The translations under genes and the position numbers were made by a program. Shown piece after piece: positions 57,540 to 64,000 of a DNA stretch of 64,000 bases. Below the pieces are notes generated by a model, which saw only the letters and a list, made by a program, of their open reading frames with translations, was not told where the DNA came from and made no database searches. Source of the DNA: Euphorbia lathyris (taxonomy: Eukaryota; Streptophyta; Magnoliopsida; Malpighiales; Euphorbiaceae). The stretch is from contig NC_088915.1 of assembly GCF_963576675.1 (NCBI RefSeq), positions 37,601,501 through 37,665,500 of the forward strand. Reading direction: 5' to 3'. Every line of letters begins with the position of its first letter. Position 1 is the stretch's first letter.

Positions 57540-58736
57540 ATGACTAGAGTTTCCGTTAACATCTCCGGTGCCGGTCACCCTAAGACCAGTTCCGATGAAC
57601 CCTCCAGGCAAACTACTTCGCCTGAAACCACAAAGGTCACTACGCCGAGCAAAGGCAAAGCTGGCCAAGCTACCTCCTCTAAGGGAAAGCCGACCAAGGT
57701 CAGAACCTATACCAAGGTATTCGAAGACGTTAGGGAATGCAAAATAGACTTCTCACGATGGTTTTTTGAGGCCTTCGTGACATCCGAGCAACCCTTCTGC
57801 GAATGGATATCGAAGAATGGCTGGACCGAGCTGTTCTCCATTAGAGATCACACCTACCCTGGCCTAGTAAGGGAGTTCTACCACAATCTCCGAGTTGCTG
57901 ATGATAACCAGGACTATCTGGTAACTGTGGTAAAGGAAAAGACCATTTTCATAAACCCTACCTATCTTGCTAACTTGCTGAAGTTAAAGAATGAGGGAAC
58001 AAAACTGAGGCGGTCTGGGGATCATGAAGGAACTGGGTACAATACCACCTTCTGTAAGCCCGCTGGCCACTTTGGAGAAATCTTAAGCACCTCAATGGGT
58101 CAGCACCAAAAGATGGCCCACTATCTGCTGACCTACTACATTTATCCCAAGATCAACTGCACCACCTCAGCAACGAATTTTTAGCAATGCTTCATATGGC
58201 ATATGCTGACATACAAGCCGATCAACATGCCAGTGTTCTTGATTGCTGGTTTCCAAAGGAGCACTGGAACTCTCAGGCTGGGCTCGCTCATCACCAGAAT
58301 CCTCTTAGATCATCAAATTGATCTATTTGGGGAAACTAAGGTTAGAGGATCTGAGATAACCGCTGCTTCGCTGAGGGCTTTAAAGTTCAATCAGCCAGTA
58401 AAGAAAGGAAAAGCTGCTGCTGAATAACAAGCTGAGGAAACAGCTCCAAAGCAAAGCAAAAAGACAAAGGCTCCAGTTTCCCACAAAAGGAAAGCTGTTG
58501 GGAGTCCTTCGAAGAAGGCTGAGCCTATGACTAAGAAGCAGAAGTCAGCTGCTCATCAAGGTCAGGAAAGACCTAGGTCAGCTGAAAAGAGGAGCAGGCA
58601 AGATGAGCCTGAAACAGAAGAGCATCCCCTGAAGAAGAATAAGTCTTCTACGCTGACCCCTATTGATGCTATCCCTACTGACATCGTTGTTCCTGGTGAT
58701 TCTCACTACACACAGTGTCAAGGAACTGAAGCTGAA
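57540..58736 (+). pseudogene. Third ORF (env-like position) of the Sirevirus-type element, truncated
   Basis: Starts MTRVSVNISGAGHPKTSSDE; an in-frame ATG at 57438 exists but lies in the TATA region, so 57540 is the better start. N-terminus is Ser/Thr/Lys-rich and disordered. Residues about 60-215 resemble the 'putative plant transposon protein' fold: FEAFVTSEQPFCEWISKNGW, VREFYHNLRV. In-frame stops at 58182 and 58425. The C-terminal third is basic, Lys-rich (KPTKKQKSAAHQ-like, nuclear-signal text). Cut off by the Athila-like LTR at 58737. Function unknown; no signal peptide or clear membrane span, so a true envelope role is not supported. Confidence 0.7.
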
Positions 58737-58972
58737 TGATAGGGGTATTTTACCCCTATATTTTAGCGTGATTTACGGGATGATTTCGGGTAAAATAAAT
58801 AAGTTTAATTGCAAAAATAAAGTGTTTTTGATTAATAAAGAAATAAAAATAAATCTCATACTTTTAGTTTATTTTCCTCGTTTTTGATTAGTTTAGGAAA
58901 TAAAAACGTCAAGCTAACTCGGCTCTCAAGATTTGTATTTCAGGTACGAGAAAGGAGCAAAAATCCACTCAA

Positions 58973-59444
58973 TACGCGGGGCGTATTATCCTGTACGCGG
59001 GGCGTAAAACATAGTGCCAGAAATAATTGCCTTATCCGCAGGCACCATGTGGAACTGACTCAGCATACGCGGGGCGTATGACACACTACGCAGGGCGTAT
59101 GACACATGTCGGCAATAATTGGCCTAATCCTGAAAGTCAGTCTGCATTGTCTCCCAGAGTCAACTATACCTACGTGGGGCGTACCACTATATACGCGGGG
59201 CGTAAAAGGCAGTTCTTCAACATAAAAAGATCAGAGACTCTTTTACGCGGGGCGTACTTCAGCTACGCACGGCGTAAAGGCACCAATTCAGGCAATAAAA
59301 CTCTAGAGACTCAAACACGCGGGGCGTATAATCCTCTACGCAGGGCGTACTTGAGTCAACAAGACAACGAATTGGTCCACATGCAGAAGATTTCTGACGG
59401 AATGGGCATTTACGCGGGGCGTAGACCAATTTACGCGGGGCGTA
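58973..59444 (+). promoter_or_regulatory. Twelve CpG-rich dyads in six pairs upstream of the TATA box
   Basis: Consensus TACGCGGGGCGTA: half-sites TACGC and GCGTA around GGG. Starts: 58973/58994, 59066/59087, 59171/59192, 59244/59264, 59316/59337, 59411/59432. Within pairs the distance is 21 bp five times and 20 bp once, about two helical turns. Some copies carry one change (TACGCAGGGCGTA, TACGTGGGGCGTA). Spacers of 7-8 bp between paired dyads differ in sequence. The array ends 79 bp before TATAAATA. Binding of a dimeric regulator is inference. Confidence 0.75.
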
Positions 59445-59522
59445 TCATGGGATTTCTGCACCAAATAATGTTGCTCCATACTTGTGCTTTGTGAAATTAC
59501 AAACCTACCCTTGCTTGATGTC

Positions 59523-59530
59523 TATAAATA
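59523..59530 (+). promoter_or_regulatory. TATA box in the Athila-like LTR
   Basis: TATAAATA. The solo LTR has the same box at 23420-23427 on the minus strand. Confidence 0.65.
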
Positions 59531-60537
59531 AGAAGCTCTTGAACTTCATTTGACACCAATTACATACTAGAGAGAGCTATATTATACTCTTTTCCTTCCT
59601 TGTAATTTAGATTCAGATTTTGTAGTTAAACTCTCCCCCTCGAGAGCTTGTTCGGTTGTTCCGGCGTTCCATCGAAGTTCCGCTCCATCATTCGCCACCA
59701 AGCTCGAGAGTTCCACCTCCACGACCTAGGAGACGGCTTTGAGTTCGGTTAGCTAGTTCCAAGGGCGGATTCTCCCTTTTTACTTGCTAATTAGCTTGTA
59801 CTCTTCCTATGTACTAGGCTTGGTTGTATTTCATCTAATCACTTTACATATTTATAATTTATGATTTATAATCTCCATCTCCCTTTATGTGTTAATGTTT
59901 ATTGCTTGTTTTGATATTGATAATTGATTCTTGTGTAGGAGAACGCGATTACCGCCGCCATTCGGGCTATCTTTAGGGAGTTATATAGGTGTTGCCTTAC
60001 CGGAATTGACAAGCCACGGAACTTACGGGCCCTAGTTTCTAATTCCCCCGCATTAGACACGCCTTGACTAGGAATCACGTAGTCTAAGTGCTTCACGGGT
60101 CGGTTCTACTACACTTGGTCGTCTTTGCAAGAGTAAACTATTATCCGTATACATTTAGAGTCATTATTTATCATTGTTATAACTTATCATATTCACCCCA
60201 CTTCATAGAGTTTTAGCTACATAAATCTGTGTCGCCAATAGTGAGGAATAGTGTGTAGTTATGCCTTACTTAATCCCAAAGTAATTACCGCTTAAATAAC
60301 ATACGAAACCGAGTCGTCTAATACTTGTAGTTATAAATCCCGTGGATTCGATACCCGGTCTTAACCGGATTATTACTTGATACGACGGGGTACACTTGCC
60401 CCAAAGTAGTCGTAGCGTCTAAGTAGAGTCAAGAGCAATTTATAAAGACCACATCCGTAGACATAGCACATTCACCGTAATACACATTTAGTCGTCGTAA
60501 GAAACTCTACCACTAGACTTTACGCCCATTAAGTTTT

Positions 60538-60548
60538 TGGCGCCGTTG
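60538..60548 (+). other. Primer-binding site (tRNA-Asp type) fused to pol
   Basis: TGGCGCCGTTG matches the primer-binding site of Athila/Tat elements. The text then runs straight into TTTTTGCTTTCGATAAA of the RNase H coding region, so no normal leader or gag follows. Confidence 0.75.
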
Positions 60549-60549
60549 T

Positions 60550-62112
60550 TTTTGCTTTCGATAAATTTAGGTCATATCTTGTGCTATCCAAAATTATCGT
60601 ATACACTGACCACGCAGCTCTCAAGTACTTGATGACTAAGCAGGACGCCAAACCACGCTTGATACGGTGGATCCTACTCCTACAAGAATTCGACATCGAA
60701 ATCAAAGATAAAAAAGGAGTGGAGAATGTTGTGGCCGATCATCTCTCTCGCTTACAAGGCGAGCAAAGCGAACCTCCGGAAGCTATTGAAATTAAGGAGA
60801 CCTTTCCCGACGAAGCACTCTACGCGGTAACATCTTTACCTTGGTATGCCGATATGGCAAACTTCAAAGCCGGTAATATTCTTCCCCCGCACCTTACATA
60901 TGAGCAGCGTAAGAAATTCTTTCACGATGCTAAGCATTATTTTTGGGAAGAACCCTATCTGTTCAAATCTTGTGCCGATAACATTATTCGTAGGTGTATA
61001 CCGGAAGAAGAGGTTAATCACGTGCTACATATGTGTCATACCCAAGAGCCGGGGGGCCACTTTGGCCCTAGTCGAACTATGGCAAAAGTCTTACAATGTG
61101 GGTTTTATTGGCCTACTTTATCCAAAGATTCCCACGACTTCGTCAAATCATGTGACGCTTGTCAAAGGAGCGGAAACATTTCCCGAAAACATGAAATGCT
61201 CCAACAGGTTGTGAACTCTTTGACGTGTGGGGAATAGACTTCATGGGACCTTTCCCTAAGTCGCATGGCAACGCTTACATTCTTGTAGCGGTTGATTATG
61301 TCTCCAAATGGGTAGAGGTCGTTGCCTTACCTTCAAACGACTCTAAGGCGGTAGGGAAATTCATAAAGAAAAACATTTTCACTCGGTTCGGAACCCCTCG
61401 GACTATCATTAGCGACGGGGGTTCCCACTTTTGCAACCGACAATTCGATCAACTCTTACTTAAATATGGGGTTGCACACCGCGTCTCTACACCCTACCAC
61501 CCGCAAACTAGTGGGCAAGTTGAGGTTTCTAACCGAGAGCTAAAACGCATTTTAGAAAAAACGGTTAACTCCTCTAGAAAAGACTGGAGCTTGAAGCTCG
61601 ATGATGCTCTTTGGGCTTACCGCACGGCGTTTAAGACGCCCATCGTGATGTCCCCTTATCGTCTAGTTTTTGGAAAGTCATGTCATTTACCCGTGGAATT
61701 AGAACATAAAGCCTATTGGGCGCTGAAATTTTTGAATTTTGACATGCAGGCTGCGGGAGAACACCGCCTCCTCCAACTTAATACTCTTGATGAACTCCAC
61801 TTGGGGTCATATGAAACTGCCAAACTCTACAAAGAACGTACCAAGCGGTGGCACGACAAGCACGTCCAAATTCGGGAGTTCAACAAGGGGGATCAAGTTC
61901 TCCTCTACAATTCTCGCCTCCGGTTATTCCCCGGAAAATTGAAAAGTCGGTGGTCGGGACCATACACCGTCATCAATGTGCACCCCTCGGGAGCAATTGA
62001 AATCCAAGGTCCCGATAATGCAATCCTACGGGTCAATGGCCACCGTTTAAAGATATACCGCGGCAGCGTTTTTCCACAACAAGGCGAAACCACACTCCTC
62101 GCACCACCTTAA
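60550..62112 (+). pseudogene. Athila-like pol remnant: RNase H and integrase
   Basis: Begins inside RNase H, with open frame from the fusion ([21 protein letters not shown]; frame start ATG not native). Integrase zinc ([21 protein letters not shown]), then one frameshift near 61220, then catalytic [37 protein letters not shown] and a C-terminal domain to LLAPP, stop at 62110. Integrase after RNase H is the Gypsy order. Without RT and gag it cannot move by itself. Confidence 0.85.
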
Positions 62113-62266
62113 GCTTGCACGTCGCAAAGGAAAGTCGAGCTACTCCGACTCTAAACGTAGCGTTGGTTTGACTCTCTCAAACTCCCTGTATATATTTGTT
62201 CAATTTTTACTTGTTTTCTTCGTTTCGCTTCCCAGCCACGGAAAGCCAAATCCCAATTCGACATAA

Positions 62267-62590
62267 TACGCGGGCGTCTCCCTATGCACGCCCTGCGTCT
62301 TTGTGCCTCTGATCCAAAATTCTATAGGGGACACCGTTTACGCAGGGCGTAACTCTTCTTACGCCCCGCGTCTAAGTTCCTTTCCGTGGTTCCTACAGTT
62401 CAGAAACTCAAACACGCGGAGCGTCCCCCTATTGCGCCCCGCATCTTTGAGTCTCTGACTCCAAATACAATGAAATCCGCTCAATACGTGGGGCGCCCAG
62501 TTCCTGCGCCCCGCGTATTTGAGTCTCTGCCCAGTAACACCACAAAACGTACTGGTTACGCGGGGCGCCCCTCTGGGCACGCCTCGCGTA
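62267..62590 (+). repeat. Five more dyad pairs downstream of pol, 72-bp period
   Basis: Starts: 62267/62287, 62339/62360, 62413/62433, 62485/62505, 62557/62578. The second member of each pair is in the other orientation (GGGG then CCCC core). Pair-to-pair distances are 72, 74, 72 and 72 bp. Shared surrounding text (TTTGAGTCTCTG) shows an underlying tandem repeat of about 72 bp. Confidence 0.75.
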
Positions 62591-64000
62591 ACCCCTGACC
62601 ACTAAGGGTCCTCTTTTCCTTCCTTAGCTTTATTTTTGTTTTTGTTTTTGTTTCTTTTTGCGACGCCCTTGGAATAGGCGTCATTTTAAATAACGCGGAG
62701 GGACGTGCAACCCCGCACTTTTAAGTTTGGTTTGCACTAACAAAAACAAAAATAAAAATAAAATAAACAAAATAATTAAACTAATTTATTGACTCTTTTA
62801 AATTTTTCCGACATGCTATCCCTCCTTCGGAAATTAATTAAAGTTCCGTTATTTGTCATTAAAAATAAAAGCGTCGGAACATAAAGGAATGATTCGATGA
62901 AGAAATTTTAGTCTTGATTTCGAAATTAGGGAATTTGTGCAAAGCTTAGGATAGCACTAAACTAAGGCATTGAGTCTTAACCCAATTGTCATCTCCATAA
63001 TGAACTTTGAAAAGGCAATAAAAACAGGATAGTTGAGAATTTAGCGAAAACTCGATAGTGCACAATTTAAACCCGAATCTTTGTGAGGTATTCTTGAGCC
63101 TAAAAGAGTTCGTACGAGAACTCTAATTCTTTCACAATTTTTCGAAAGCTTTGACTTCACTCGAATCATAGAATTTGCATCCAATACCGGGTTAAGTACA
63201 CTTATTGTGGTAAAAAGGCAATAGATGATAAACCGAACCCACTTAGGCTAATTTTTCTTAATTTATTTTTCTCGTTTTCATTAAACATTAGAAAACCCCC
63301 TCGAGCCTATTAACCAACTCTTTTGTTAATACCGTCCTAACATTTAACCCTTTTTCCTATTGTTCAAATTACCGACACAATCAAGTTGCACCCGAATTAC
63401 TCGAAATAAGTCACGGCCTTAGCAAATAAGCACCATTAGCTCTCAAAATATTGTTTTTGTGCCTCTATCAAAACAAAGGATACAATAAAAATAAGAAGGC
63501 ATTCTCAAGCTCCACCCGAGCAATTTTGAAGTATATTTTGTAAAATTCGCCAAGACTGAAATATGATACGATGCAATCACAAACGGTATTCTTGAACTCG
63601 AGTTCCTTTACACTAACCACTAAAGAAGCCACCCACATTACAACCCCCCTCCGGGTTCATTTTTAATATTGCCTAACCATACTTTAAGAGGAAAAACCCG
63701 GATGAAAATACAAATTCAACATGATCTCGAGTATGTGCAAAGAAGAGTGATAAAACACCGACCCACCTAAAATTGAGCGTAAGAGCGAAATCCTTTGGTG
63801 AGGTACTATCAGGTTCTCAAAAGATAATCAACACCCGTTAATATTACCTATTAAATCTTGATCATGGAGGTTTCGAACAAGTTTCGTACTCAATTGTTTG
63901 CGTAGGTACTTACCGAAACCTTTGCACAAAACCATAACTTTGAAATCACGCACTTGGCAAAACCAACCTTCGGTTTGTTTCTTAATTTTCTCAATCCCTT
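62591..64000 (+). other. Non-coding 3' region of the Athila-like element
   Basis: CAAACAAAAAC-rich text, GCGACGCCCTTGGAATAGGC with its inverted partner GCGTC, then AT-rich DNA up to the window end. No open frame resembling an envelope ORF. The 3' LTR is not reached. Confidence 0.5.

Larger units (their letters stand above)
50787..58736 (+). mobile_element. Sirevirus-type Ty1-Copia element with third ORF, 3' end lost
   Basis: 5' LTR 50787-52120, primer-binding site, gag, pol in a different frame, then an additional ORF at 57540-58736, a layout typical of Sireviruses (env-like/ORF3 position). Several CCHC knuckles in gag and the protease text DSACSRHMTG also fit. Cut at 58736 by the Athila-like LTR. 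The same family left the solo LTR at 8827-10257. Confidence 0.88.
58737..60532 (+). repeat. 5' LTR of the Athila-like element
   Basis: Starts TGATAGGGGTATTTTACCCC, a short terminal palindrome-like text shared with the solo LTR. About 1.8 kb. TATAAATA at 59523-59530. Just upstream lie twelve CpG-rich 13-bp dyads (58973-59444). The exact 3' end near 60532 is uncertain because the terminal CA is not clear before GTTTTTGGCGCC. Confidence 0.82.
58737..64000 (+). mobile_element. Athila-like Ty3-Gypsy deletion derivative, runs past window end
   Basis: 5' LTR 58737-60532 (approximate end), primer-binding site TGGCGCCGTTG (tRNA-Asp type) at 60538, then directly RNase H and integrase (to 62112) and a non-coding 3' region. 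Gag, protease and most of RT are missing. A solo LTR of the family is at 22524-24017. The 3' LTR must lie outside the window. It inserted in the third ORF of the Sirevirus-type element. Confidence 0.88.

Noticed and set aside
57540..58736. True envelope protein in the Sirevirus-type element
   Set aside because: No signal peptide, membrane span or fusion-like segment seen; only the position is env-like, so it is called a third ORF of unknown role.
58973..59444. CRISPR-like appearance of regularly repeated short units
   Set aside because: Eukaryotic LTR context, 13-bp units, paired spacing and no cas genes; not a CRISPR array.
59027..59494. 155-codon open frame with repeated Arg-Gly-Ala-Tyr-like text
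   Set aside because: It is the translation of the dyad array inside a retrotransposon LTR; no homologous protein expected.

Overview
The window looks like nuclear DNA of a flowering plant, most likely a eudicot. It is AT-rich, its split genes have GT-AG introns, and it is dominated by layered LTR retrotransposons, LINEs, DNA transposons and MITEs of plant families. Only one clearly ordinary host gene is visible: a single-exon PH-domain protein (PH1-like) at 26948-27379.

Layout. 1-1430: two small minus-strand split genes, an unrecognised 165-residue protein and a 107-residue GRF zinc-finger protein with a C-terminal membrane helix. 1898-2666: probable TIR element holding a tRNA-like SINE head. 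3118-5572: a CACTA transposon (TSD TAA) that has captured a four-exon E2 ubiquitin-conjugating-enzyme-like gene in which the catalytic cysteine is not seen. 7440-26700: one degenerate L1-type LINE split by three insertions: a solo Sirevirus-type LTR (8827-10257), a nearly intact Tat/Retand-type Gypsy element with a spliced antisense gene (11235-21138), and a hAT MITE (22499-24792) that itself holds a solo Athila-like LTR (22524-24017). 26948-27379: PH1. 29453-31538: hAT MITE, truncated LINE and truncated SINE, all with target-site duplications. 31924-38473: a decayed host gene with repeated SDLN.EPP motifs, split by a Copia element (32202-38163). 39375-41019: foldback element. 41615-43603: tandem array of about 675-bp units. 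43604-50786: a second Copia element with a GC-rich leader of four consecutive hairpins, cut off by a Sirevirus-type Copia (50787-58736), which is in turn cut off by an Athila-like Gypsy element (58737 to the window end).

How parts relate. Insertion order can be read from nesting and TSDs. The Sirevirus and Athila-like families each occur twice (one element plus one solo LTR). The Athila-like element has lost gag, protease and reverse transcriptase by a deletion joining its primer-binding site to the RNase H coding region at a GCCGTTG microhomology.

Most interesting signals: (1) 13-bp CpG-rich dyads TACGCGGGGCGTA in pairs with starts 20-21 bp apart, just upstream of the Athila-like TATA box, partly seen at the same place in the solo LTR and repeated downstream of pol; (2) the four-hairpin RNA leader with complementary loops in the second Copia; (3) the CACTA-borne E2-like gene. 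All calls come from reading the sequence only; no database search or alignment program was used.
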